A stretch of 64,000 nt of DNA. Source: Bradyrhizobium sp. CCGUVB4N. GTDB lineage: Bacteria; Pseudomonadota; Alphaproteobacteria; Rhizobiales; Xanthobacteraceae. Both the position numbers and the translations under genes were made by a program. The stretch lies in assembly GCF_024199945.1 (NCBI RefSeq), contig NZ_JANADP010000001.1:682001-746000 (forward strand), in the 5' to 3' direction. Shown here in pieces: positions 16,630 through 24,223 of the stretch. The notes under the pieces were generated by a model that was given only the letters and a program-made list of their open reading frames with translations, made no database searches and was not told where the DNA came from. The stretch's first letter is position 1. Every line of letters starts with the position of its first letter.

Positions 16630-17967
16630 ATGGCGACGGCACAGACCCCCGCAATGGCAGACCTCCACTCGGGCGAGCACGGCCACGACCTGGCCAGTCC
16701 CGGCGAGATCGCCATCGGCGTCATCATCGGCCGCACCTCGGAATTCTTCGACTTCTTCGTCTACGCGATCGCCTCGGTGATCGTGTTTCCGCGCCTGGTG
16801 TTCCCGTTCACGAGCGAACTGACCGGCACCCTCTATTCCTTCATGATTTTCGCGCTGGCCTTCATCGCCCGGCCGATCGGAACCGTCATCTTCATGACGG
16901 TCGACCGGGAGTACGGCAAGACGGCCAAGCTGGTCTCGGCGCTGTTCCTGCTCGGCACCGCCACCGTGGCGCTCGCGTTCCTGCCCGGCTATCACGACAT
17001 CGGCGTTGCGGCGATCTGGCTGCTGGCGCTGGCTCGTATCGCGCAGGGTCTGGCGTGGGGTGGTGCCTGGGACGGCATGGCCTCGCTGCTGGCGCTGAAC
17101 GCACCGGCCTCCAAGCGCGGCTGGTACGCGATGGTGCCGCAGCTCGGCGCGCCGCTCGGGCTGATCGTGGCGAGTGCGCTGTTCGCCTATTTCGCCGGTA
17201 ACCTCTCGGCTGACGATTTCTTCGACTGGGGCTGGCGCTATCCGTTCTTCGTGGCCTTCGCCATCAACGTCGTGGCGCTGTTCGCGCGCCTCCGCATGGT
17301 GACGACCGAGGAATATGCATCGCTGTTCGAGACCCGCGAACTGCAGCCCTCGCGCATCTCCGACACGGTTGCGCGCGAAGGCCACAACATCATGCTCGGT
17401 GCGTTCGCGCCGCTGGCAAGCTTCGCGCTGTTCCACATGGTCACGGTGTTTCCGTTGTCCTGGGTGTTCCTGTTCACTCGCGAAAGCCCGGTGCGCTTCC
17501 TGATCATCGAGATCGTCGCCGCCGTGTTCGGCGTCGCCGCGATCGTGGCCTCCGGCGTCATCGCCGACCGGGTCGGCCGCAAATCGCTGCTGATGGGGTC
17601 GGCGATCGCGATCGCAATCTACAGCGGCTTCGCCCCGCAGCTGCTCGATGCCGGCGCGTTCGGTGAGACCATCTACATGGTGATCGGCTTCATCCTGCTC
17701 GGCCTCTCCTTCGGCCAGTCCTCGGGCGCGATCGCCTCGAACTTCAAGCAGATGTATCGCTACACGGCGTCCGCGCTGACATCGGACATGGCCTGGCTGT
17801 TTGGCGCCGGCTTCGCTCCGCTGGTCGCGCTGCTGCTCGCCACCAATCTCGGCGTCATCGCCTCGGGTGCCTATCTGCTCTCCGGCGCGTTCTGGACCCT
17901 GCTCGCGCTCTGGCTCAGCGGCCAGCGCGAGGTCGGCGACATGGACGCGGGCGAAACCTCGAACTGA
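16630..17967 (+). CDS. MHS-type MFS transporter (metabolite:H+ symporter)
   Basis: 445-aa, 12-helix major facilitator of the metabolite:proton symporter family (KgtP/ShiA/ProP type). The N-terminal helix 1 signature GVIIGRTSEFFDFFVYAIAS and GGAWDGMASLLALNAP after helix 4 are characteristic, and ADRVGRKSLLMG is the loop 8-9 repeat of the MFS motif. A His-rich N-terminal tail precedes helix 1. The substrate cannot be read; family members take up carboxylates, shikimate or betaines. ATG 16630 starts right before the conserved N-terminus. It is divergent from cyoA across a palindrome. Confidence 0.9.
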   Translation: MATAQTPAMADLHSGEHGHDLASPGEIAIGVIIGRTSEFFDFFVYAIASVIVFPRLVFPFTSELTGTLYSFMIFALAFIARPIGTVIFMTVDREYGKTAKLVSALFLLGTATVALAFLPGYHDIGVAAIWLLALARIAQGLAWGGAWDGMASLLALNAPASKRGWYAMVPQLGAPLGLIVASALFAYFAGNLSADDFFDWGWRYPFFVAFAINVVALFARLRMVTTEEYASLFETRELQPSRISDTVAREGHNIMLGAFAPLASFALFHMVTVFPLSWVFLFTRESPVRFLIIEIVAAVFGVAAIVASGVIADRVGRKSLLMGSAIAIAIYSGFAPQLLDAGAFGETIYMVIGFILLGLSFGQSSGAIASNFKQMYRYTASALTSDMAWLFGAGFAPLVALLLATNLGVIASGAYLLSGAFWTLLALWLSGQREVGDMDAGETSN

Positions 17968-18022
17968 CGGGAATAAAACTCGGGCCGGACGATCCTGTTT
18001 GCTGCCGCAAACAGGAGATCAC

Positions 18023-18424
18023 ATGAACGTCCGGTCGAATTCCGTCCTCCCGCGAAGCACGACAAGCCCGGCTCTCGCTGCGATCGCGATCGCGCTGCTA
18101 TGCGCAGCCGGCCCCGCCGGCGCGACCGGCAACGTCGCGCGCGGCCAGACGCTCTACAAGGGCTGCGCCGACTGCCACTCGATCGCCGAGAACGGCGTCG
18201 GGCCGATGCACAAGGGCGTGGTCGGGCGCAAGGCGGGCAGCGTACCCGGCTACGATTACTCGCCCGATCTGAAGAACTCGGGGATCGTCTGGACCGAGGA
18301 AAATCTCGACAAATGGCTGACCGGACCACAGGCCATGGTGCCGGAGACCAAGATGTTTTTCGATGTCCCGGACGCGCAGGATCGTGCCGACATCATCGCG
18401 TATTTGAAGGAAAAGGCGCGATAG
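18023..18424 (+). CDS. Class I cytochrome c
   Basis: 133-aa periplasmic monoheme cytochrome c. The signal peptide is residues 1-35 (ALAAIAIALLCAAGPAGA). Heme site GCADCH (Cys48, Cys51, His52) and axial Met111 in PETKMFFDV follow the mitochondrial-type c pattern (GPMHKGVVGRKAG, YSPDLKNSGIVW). CAGGAG precedes ATG 18023. It lies 55 bases after the transporter in the same direction. It would shuttle electrons between a bc1-like donor and a terminal oxidase, not to the cyo enzyme, which lacks CuA. Confidence 0.95.
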   Translation: MNVRSNSVLPRSTTSPALAAIAIALLCAAGPAGATGNVARGQTLYKGCADCHSIAENGVGPMHKGVVGRKAGSVPGYDYSPDLKNSGIVWTEENLDKWLTGPQAMVPETKMFFDVPDAQDRADIIAYLKEKAR

Positions 18425-18442
18425 GGCGGAAGAGCAGGTCTC

Positions 18443-18532
18443 GTAGAGTGGGCAGAGGCGCGTAAGCGCCGTGCCCACGACCCGTTTCCATTATTTATGG
18501 ATGGTGGGCACGCTCCGCTTTGCCCACCCTAC
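18443..18532. repeat. Intergenic palindromic repeat, family E
   Basis: GTAGAGTGGGCAGAGGCG at the left and TGCCCACCCTAC at the right form complementary ends, with inner GTGCCCAC and GTGGGCAC arms. It lies between two convergent genes and could act as a bidirectional transcript end. Confidence 0.65.
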
Positions 18533-18548
18533 GGCACCAGTCGTTTCG

Positions 18549-20048
18549 TCAGTCCGTCACGATCTTCACGCGGTCACGCACCCTCACCTGCGCGGTACGA
18601 TCGAGGCCGTTCAGCACACGAAATCGTTCGGCGGGATGATCGACGCCGGCCATGCGGTGGGACAGCGATTCCACGGTGTCGCCGGGCTGGACGGTGATGA
18701 CCTTGATGCGCAGCGGACGCGCAGCCTGGATCTCCTCGAGGGTCAGGCGGCGGAACGAATTGACGGTCTCGCGCGCATTGCGCTCGCTCTCGGTCGACTT
18801 CTGCCGCGTGGCGAAGATGAAGCGATAGACGTCGCTGCCGAAGCGCAGCGCATAGACCTTGAACGACCACTGGTCGCCCTTGGCGGCGGCGGACGCGGCC
18901 GGAAAACCGTTGATCGTGATGTCCTCGGTGGAGGCCTTCTCGACGCCTTCCATCCAGCCGGAATTGAGGTAGTCGCCGAGCGACTGCTCGGCGGGCACAC
19001 GCACGACGTCGAAGCGCATCGCCTGCGAGCCGCCCTCGCGCACGCCGATTACCGCCTGCGCGGTGTTGTCGAGCGTGAAATTGTCCGGCGCCTGGAAGGT
19101 GAAGCCGAGTTTGGGATGCAGGAAGCGACGGCCGCGGACAAAGCCTTCGCTCGGGTCCTCGCCAAAGACGAGGTTGTCGATCGCGGCGAGATAGCTCTCG
19201 CGGTCGCGCTCGCCGCCTTCCGGGGCAACGTATTGCCGCGCGATGGTCTGCGCATTCTGCACACGCTCGGGCGTGGCCGGATGCGACGAGGTGAAATCCT
19301 GCGCGCGCGGATCGAGCGAGCTTTTGCCGGCCTTCAGCTCGGCATTGCGCTCCATCGCGGAGAGAAAGCGAGCGGCGCCATACGGGTCGAAATGCGCCTT
19401 GGCGGAGATGCCGACGCCGATGCCGTCGGCCTCGAATTCCTGATTGCGCGAGAAGCTCGCCATGGTGAGCTTGGTCTTGGCGAGCGCGAGCGCGGTGAGA
19501 TCAGGATCGTTGCTCATGTCGGTCACGACACGGGTGACGATCGCGGCCTGGCGGGCCTGGTCCTCGCGCATCGCGGCGTGCTTCGACAGCACATGCGCCA
19601 TCTCGTGGCTGAGCACGGAGGACAATTCGGAGGTGTCACTGGCCAGCGCGAGCAACCCGCGGGTGACATAGAGTTGGCCGTTCGGCAGCGCGAAGGCGTT
19701 CACTGCGCCGGAATTGAGAATGGTGACCTTGTAGCCCTGATCGGGGCGATCGGACGCCGCGACCAGCCGGTCGACGGTCTTGCTGACCAGTGATTCCAGC
19801 CTGGGGTCGTCATAGGTGCCGCCGTAGCTCGCCAGGATGCGCTCGTGCTCCTTTTCGGTGGCGGGGGTCTGCGCGACGGCCGGCTTGGGTTTCGGCATCG
19901 CCACCGTCGGCGGCGCCGCCGCGGTCTGGAACCGGTTCATGTCCCCGCAACCGGCAAGCGCGGTGCCGAGCACAAGGCAAAGCGCGGCCGGCGCAGCCCG
20001 CAGGCGGCGGCCATCACCTCGTCCGTGCCGTTCTAGCACCCCATTCAC
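18549..20048 (-). CDS. M48 family metalloprotease lipoprotein with LysM-like end
   Basis: 499 aa. Lipoprotein signal with lipobox LAGC (Cys34), then a zinc peptidase domain of the M48 (BepA/LoiP) type with SHEMAHVLSKHA (His148, Glu149, His152) and a downstream EFEADGIGV carrying the third ligand region. The C-terminal half has an unassigned domain and ends in a LysM-like segment (VQPGDTVESLSHRM...FRVLNGLD). Such proteins act in the periplasm on misassembled outer-membrane proteins. It stands alone, convergent with the cytochrome c gene. Confidence 0.93.
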   Translation of the reverse strand: MNGVLERHGRGDGRRLRAAPAALCLVLGTALAGCGDMNRFQTAAAPPTVAMPKPKPAVAQTPATEKEHERILASYGGTYDDPRLESLVSKTVDRLVAASDRPDQGYKVTILNSGAVNAFALPNGQLYVTRGLLALASDTSELSSVLSHEMAHVLSKHAAMREDQARQAAIVTRVVTDMSNDPDLTALALAKTKLTMASFSRNQEFEADGIGVGISAKAHFDPYGAARFLSAMERNAELKAGKSSLDPRAQDFTSSHPATPERVQNAQTIARQYVAPEGGERDRESYLAAIDNLVFGEDPSEGFVRGRRFLHPKLGFTFQAPDNFTLDNTAQAVIGVREGGSQAMRFDVVRVPAEQSLGDYLNSGWMEGVEKASTEDITINGFPAASAAAKGDQWSFKVYALRFGSDVYRFIFATRQKSTESERNARETVNSFRRLTLEEIQAARPLRIKVITVQPGDTVESLSHRMAGVDHPAERFRVLNGLDRTAQVRVRDRVKIVTD

Positions 20049-20072
20049 GTCGTTTAACCCGTGCCCGGCCCT

Positions 20073-20843
20073 TTAAGGCCTTACCCCAATAGGCTCGCTT
20101 GCGCCCAGCAATTCAACCTGTCCCAAGAGACGTACGTCGATACGCGGCCCCACAGTCCCCTCAACCCAGCCTCGGACACGAACACGTCGATTTTCCAGAG
20201 ACTTAAGGGGAATTCCGGCGCCCTCAAACGCCGGCAGCGCGCGCTTTGAAATAGTCACAGCAAAGCCGTGTGTCCAGTTCCGTCCGAAGTTGAGGTAGGT
20301 CGTTGCCCCAGCTTGCCGGACTGACAGGACTTTGCCCTCGACCACCATAAAGCGCCCGATCCCGGCCAAAATATCGTCCGGACTTTCCGCGTTTTTTATG
20401 GCCGACGGGTCAGCCCAGTTGCCCTTTTTTTGGCGCCTCGCCTCGGCCTCTGACGACATCAGGGCGGCGGCGCACGCTTTGTCCGCGATCTCCGCCGAAA
20501 CCAGGGCGTCGCCCTGGGCGAGCAGCATGGCCTGCACCGAGGTGTCGCTTTCGGCGACGAACACCAGCGCGCCCTGGCGGCCATAGCGGTCGGGTGTGTC
20601 GTCCGCGCTGCGCAGTGCCACGTCGCGGCCGACGAGCAACGAGGTCAGCGCTTGCCTGGTCGATGCGGTGGGTTCGATTCCGGCGAGGCGAACTTCGCGA
20701 CCATCGTCGAGGCGGATGCTGCGCGCGTCGACGACGGCGGCAACGCGACCTTCGCCCTGTGCCTCGAATTGGCACGGCGCGGCGAAGGCGGTGCGACCCG
20801 CGGCGAGAACAAATACGACGATGAGGTGAAGCCGTTGCGCCAC
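20073..20843 (-). CDS. Thermonuclease (SNase)-like exported protein
   Basis: 256 aa from GTG 20843. A hydrophobic leader (HLIVVFVLAAGRTAFA) precedes a staphylococcal-nuclease-like fold: VAAVVDARSIRLDDGREVRLAGIEP, then DRYGRQGALVF. The nuclease active-site Arg/Glu pair is not convincingly present, so catalysis is doubtful. A C-terminal OB-like region (VEGKVLSVRQAGATTYLNFG) follows. An ATG at 20924 is also in frame but lies inside repeat B1, so I prefer 20843; the start is uncertain. It is separated by 24 bases from the M48 protease gene downstream, probably one transcript. Confidence 0.8.
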   Translation of the reverse strand: MAQRLHLIVVFVLAAGRTAFAAPCQFEAQGEGRVAAVVDARSIRLDDGREVRLAGIEPTASTRQALTSLLVGRDVALRSADDTPDRYGRQGALVFVAESDTSVQAMLLAQGDALVSAEIADKACAAALMSSEAEARRQKKGNWADPSAIKNAESPDDILAGIGRFMVVEGKVLSVRQAGATTYLNFGRNWTHGFAVTISKRALPAFEGAGIPLKSLENRRVRVRGWVEGTVGPRIDVRLLGQVELLGASEPIGVRP

Positions 20844-20917
20844 GAGACCCGGAGAGGTTGCGTTACGAACCGATTTTAACTCAAGCGCGGTGTGGCGCGA
20901 AAGGGCTTCCTCACACT

Positions 20918-20998
20918 CCGTCATTGCGAGCGCCGCGAAGCAATCCAGAATCTTTTCGCGGAGACAGTCTGGATTGCTTCGCTGCGATCGCAATGACG
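20918..20998. repeat. Intergenic palindromic repeat, family B copy 1
   Basis: Ends CCGTCATTGCGAGCG and GCGATCGCAATGACG are near complements, with inner GCAATCCAGA / TCTGGATTGC arms, giving a long hairpin. A second copy is at 22389-22475. The two copies bracket the binding-protein gene 21179-22384. Confidence 0.85.
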
Positions 20999-21178
20999 TA
21001 AATATATTTGTCCGCAACACACCATTCCGCTTTGCGGAAATCGCGGACAGAACATGCGGCCTCTTCGCACCTGCGCTTGCTGGGCTCTTGCGCATGCGGC
21101 ATGATTGCGGCAACAGCGTTTGCCAAGAGCAATAATCAAGCCGCCATTCAGAGCCAGGCGATCAAGGGAGGTTTTTCG

Positions 21179-22384
21179 ATGAAGCATGTTTTGTCGGGCA
21201 TTTTTGCTGCCGCGTTGGCTCTCAGCGCGAATGCTGCGCAGGCCCAGGACAAGCCACCCCTGAAGATCGGCGGCATCCTCGACATGTCGAGCCTCTATGC
21301 CGACATCACCGGCCCCGGCAGCGAGACCGCAGCCAAGATGGCGGTGGAAGATTTCGGCGGCGAGGTGCTGGGGCGCAAGATCCAGGTGATCGCGGCCGAC
21401 CATCTCAACAAAGCCGACCTGTCCGCCAACCTCGCCCGCGACATGCTCGACAATCAGGGCGTCGAAATGATCTACGACGTCGCGGCGTCCGCGACCGCAC
21501 TTGCCGCCGGCGAGATCGCGAAGGCACGCAACAAGATCATCATGTTCAACGGCCCGGGCTCGATCCGTCTCACCAATGAAGCCTGCGGCCCCTACACCAT
21601 CCACTACGTGTTCGACACCTACGGCCAGGCCAACGTGACCGGCCTTGCGGCCGTGAAGTCGGGCCTCGACACCTGGTTCTTCCTCACCGCCGACTATGCC
21701 TTCGGCCAGGACCTGGAGAAAGACACCAGCGCGGTCGTGACGAAGACCGGTGGCAAGGTGCTCGGCGGCGTGCGTCATCCGCTCAACACGTCGGACTTTT
21801 CGTCGTTCCTGTTGCAGGCGCAGGCCTCGAAAGCCAAGGTGATCGGGCTCGCCAATGCTGGCGGTGATACCGTCAACGCAATCAAGCAGGCGGCCGAGTT
21901 CGGCATCACCAAGGGCGGCCAGAAGGTCTCGCCGCTGCTCGCTTTCGTCTCCGATATCGACTCGATCGGTCTCGAGACCGCGCAGGGCCTGCTGCTGGCT
22001 GAAGCCTTCTATTGGGATCTCAACGACGACACCCGCGCGTGGTCGAAGCGCTTCATGGAGCGGACCAAACGGATGCCGACCTCGGCGCAAGCCGGCGTCT
22101 ATTCCTCCGTCATGCACTATCTGAAGGCGGTGAAGGCGGCCGGCACGACCGATGCGGCTGCGGTCATCAAGGTGATGAAGGACACGCCGATCAACGACTT
22201 CTTCGCCAAGAACGGCAAGATCCGTGAGGATGGTCGCATGATCCACGACATGTACCTGTTCGAGGTCAAGAAGCCGTCGGAGTCCAAGGGCCGCTGGGAC
22301 GACTACAAGCTCGTCGCCACCGTGCCCGGCAGCGAGGCGTTCCAGTCGCTGGAGCAGTCGCGCTGCCCGCTGGTGAAGAAATAA
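21179..22384 (+). CDS. Branched-chain-type ABC transporter substrate-binding protein (orphan)
   Basis: 401-aa periplasmic binding protein of the LivJ / type I fold. The signal peptide is MKHVLSGIFAAALALSANAA, cleaved near AQAQD. The mature N-terminus LKIGGILDMSSLYADITGPG and VEMIYDVAASATALAAGEIA are typical of the family members that bind aromatic or fatty-acid-like substrates in Rhodopseudomonas and Bradyrhizobium. No permease or ATPase is nearby, so it must pair with components encoded elsewhere. GGGAGG precedes ATG 21179. The gene is bracketed by repeat family B, and the following acyl-CoA genes suggest the ligand feeds that pathway. Confidence 0.92.
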   Translation: MKHVLSGIFAAALALSANAAQAQDKPPLKIGGILDMSSLYADITGPGSETAAKMAVEDFGGEVLGRKIQVIAADHLNKADLSANLARDMLDNQGVEMIYDVAASATALAAGEIAKARNKIIMFNGPGSIRLTNEACGPYTIHYVFDTYGQANVTGLAAVKSGLDTWFFLTADYAFGQDLEKDTSAVVTKTGGKVLGGVRHPLNTSDFSSFLLQAQASKAKVIGLANAGGDTVNAIKQAAEFGITKGGQKVSPLLAFVSDIDSIGLETAQGLLLAEAFYWDLNDDTRAWSKRFMERTKRMPTSAQAGVYSSVMHYLKAVKAAGTTDAAAVIKVMKDTPINDFFAKNGKIREDGRMIHDMYLFEVKKPSESKGRWDDYKLVATVPGSEAFQSLEQSRCPLVKK

Positions 22385-22388
22385 AGAT

Positions 22389-22475
22389 CGTCATTGCGAG
22401 CGAAGCGAAGCAATCCAGGAATGTTTCCGCAGAGATAATCTGGATTGCTTCGTCGCTTCGCTCCTCGCAATGACG
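22389..22475. repeat. Intergenic palindromic repeat, family B copy 2
   Basis: Same element as 20918-20998: CGTCATTGCGAGCGAAGCGA with a complementary right end CGCTCCTCGCAATGACG and inner GCAATCCAG / CTGGATTGC arms. Confidence 0.85.
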
Positions 22476-22518
22476 GCGTGGTTATGGACAAGCAAAACAA
22501 CAACAAGGGAGACGTCCC

Positions 22519-23307
22519 ATGAACGACATGGTCCTGCAGAAGCTCGAAGGCGGACTGCTCACCATCACCATGAACCGTCCCGAGCGAAAGAACGCGCTCA
22601 ATCCCGAGATGGTCGCAGGATTGGTCGAGGCGGCGCGGCGCGCGGCCGACGATCCCGAAGTGCGGGCCGTGCTGTTCAAGGGGGCGGGCGGCTCGTTCTG
22701 TGTTGGCGGCGACGTCAAGTCGATGGCGGCGGGCCGCGCGCCGCTGCCGTTCGAAGTGAAGATGGCGAACCTCCGCCGCGGCATGGAGGTCTCGCGCATC
22801 CTGCATCAGATGCCAAAACCCGTGGTGGCGCAGCTCGATGGTGCGGCGGCCGGTGCCGGCCTTTCGATGGCGCTGTCGTGCGACCTGCGCGTTGCCAGCG
22901 AGTCCTGCAAGATCACGACGGCCTTCGCCAAGGTCGGCTTCTCCGGCGATTATGGCGGCACCTATTTTCTCACCCAGCTGCTCGGTAGCGCGCGGGCGCG
23001 CGAGCTTTACCTGACCTCGCCGGTGCTGACCGCGAAGGAGGCGCATGCGATCGGCATGGTGACCAGGGTTGTGCCCGACGCCGAGATCGATGCGGCCGCG
23101 CATGAACTCGCGTTGTCGCTGGCGCAGGGGCCGTCGATTGCACTCGGCTACATCAAGCGCAACATCAACAATGCCGAACACTTGCCGCTGGAAGATTGCT
23201 TCGACGGCGAAGCCATCCATCACACCCGCTGCAGCGATACCGAGGATCACAAGGAGGCCGCGAAGGCTTTCGTCGAGAAGCGCAAGCCGGCCTTCAGGGG
23301 CGCATGA
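22519..23307 (+). CDS. Enoyl-CoA hydratase/isomerase family protein
   Basis: 262-aa crotonase-fold protein. MNRPERKNALNPEM, the oxyanion-hole segment SFCVGGDVKSM and AAGAGLSMALSCDLRVAS are the family signatures. The catalytic acid region reads FAKVGFSGDYGGTYFL. The Asp at this site (instead of two Glu) resembles isomerase-like or 2-cyclohexenyl/aromatic-side-chain hydratases, but the substrate is not readable. Its stop overlaps the next gene (ATGA), so it is translationally coupled to the VOC protein. Confidence 0.93.
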   Translation: MNDMVLQKLEGGLLTITMNRPERKNALNPEMVAGLVEAARRAADDPEVRAVLFKGAGGSFCVGGDVKSMAAGRAPLPFEVKMANLRRGMEVSRILHQMPKPVVAQLDGAAAGAGLSMALSCDLRVASESCKITTAFAKVGFSGDYGGTYFLTQLLGSARARELYLTSPVLTAKEAHAIGMVTRVVPDAEIDAAAHELALSLAQGPSIALGYIKRNINNAEHLPLEDCFDGEAIHHTRCSDTEDHKEAAKAFVEKRKPAFRGA

Positions 23308-24056
23308 CGATGGCGCCCTATATGCGGCTGCGGCAGATTTGTCTGGTCGCGCCGCAGCTCGCACCTGTCATCTCCGATATCGCCGAGATCATGGGCCTCG
23401 CCGTCTGCTACCGCGACGGCAATGTTGCCAAATACGGCCTGGAGAATGCGCTGCTTCCGGTCGACACGATCATGCTGGAGGTCGTCGCGCCCTTCAAGGG
23501 CGGGACCACCGCCGGCCGCTTCATCGAGAAGACCGGCGGCCGCGGTGGCTATATGGCGATCTTCTGCTGCAACGATCCGGACGAGCGCGGCCGCTACGCC
23601 AATGCGCTCGGCGTGCGCACCGCCAACGTCATCGACCATGCGCCCTATCACGGGGTGCAGCTCCACCCCCGCGACTGCCGCGCCGCTTTCATCGAGTTCA
23701 ACCACACCGCAGGCAGTGACGACATTCTTGGCGCGTACCCGCCCGCGGGACCGGATTGGCAAAGCTTCATCCGCAAGGATGTGACGCAGGCGCTGACGGC
23801 CGTCGAGATGCAGAGCCCGGACCCGAAGGGATTGGCGACGCATTGGGGCAAGATCATCGGGGTCGCGGCTGATGGCCCTGAGCTGAAGCTGCCCAATGCG
23901 ACGTTCCGCTTCGTGAAGGGGGCGAGCGAGATCATGAGCGCGCTGGAGTTTCAGGTGGCCGACGTGGCCCAGGTGCTGCACTCCGCCAAGGCGAAGGGGT
24001 TGGCGGTAGCCGGAAATGAGTTCCTGCTGGGTGGGGTGACGTTCCGGGTGAGTTGA
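23304..24056 (+). CDS. VOC superfamily (glyoxalase-like) protein
   Basis: 250-aa protein with glyoxalase/bleomycin-resistance-like beta-alpha-beta modules: MRLRQICLVAPQLAPVISDI opens the first, and a second half (DVTQALTAVEMQSPDPKG) repeats the pattern. Conserved HPRDCRAAFIEFNHT resembles a metal-ligand-bearing strand. It could be an epimerase, isomerase or dioxygenase-like enzyme of the acyl-CoA pathway; the exact reaction is unknown. ATG 23304 overlaps the hydratase stop. Confidence 0.85.
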   Translation: MTMAPYMRLRQICLVAPQLAPVISDIAEIMGLAVCYRDGNVAKYGLENALLPVDTIMLEVVAPFKGGTTAGRFIEKTGGRGGYMAIFCCNDPDERGRYANALGVRTANVIDHAPYHGVQLHPRDCRAAFIEFNHTAGSDDILGAYPPAGPDWQSFIRKDVTQALTAVEMQSPDPKGLATHWGKIIGVAADGPELKLPNATFRFVKGASEIMSALEFQVADVAQVLHSAKAKGLAVAGNEFLLGGVTFRVS

Positions 24057-24070
24057 TTGGTTGGTCGTGA

Positions 24071-24199
24071 TCCGTCACCCTGAGGTGCTCGCCTCTTCGG
24101 CGAGCCTCGAAGGGCGACGGCCACCGGCGGAGCCGTTCACCCTTCGAGGCTCCGCACGTGCCGCGTTGCGCCACGTGTCTCGCACCTCAGGATGACGGA
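24071..24199. repeat. Intergenic palindromic repeat, family A copy 2
   Basis: TCCGTCACCCTGAGGTGCTC at the left and GCACCTCAGGATGACGGA at the right match the ends of 111-254; the inner CTTCGAGG arms are also shared. Confidence 0.85.
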
Positions 24200-24223
24200 G
24201 CAATATAAGAGCAAGGGTTCAAT

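Noticed and set aside
20924..20998. ATG 20924 as start of the nuclease-like gene
   Set aside because: It lies in repeat B1, so the extra N-terminus would come from a dispersed element; GTG 20843 gives a direct signal-peptide start.
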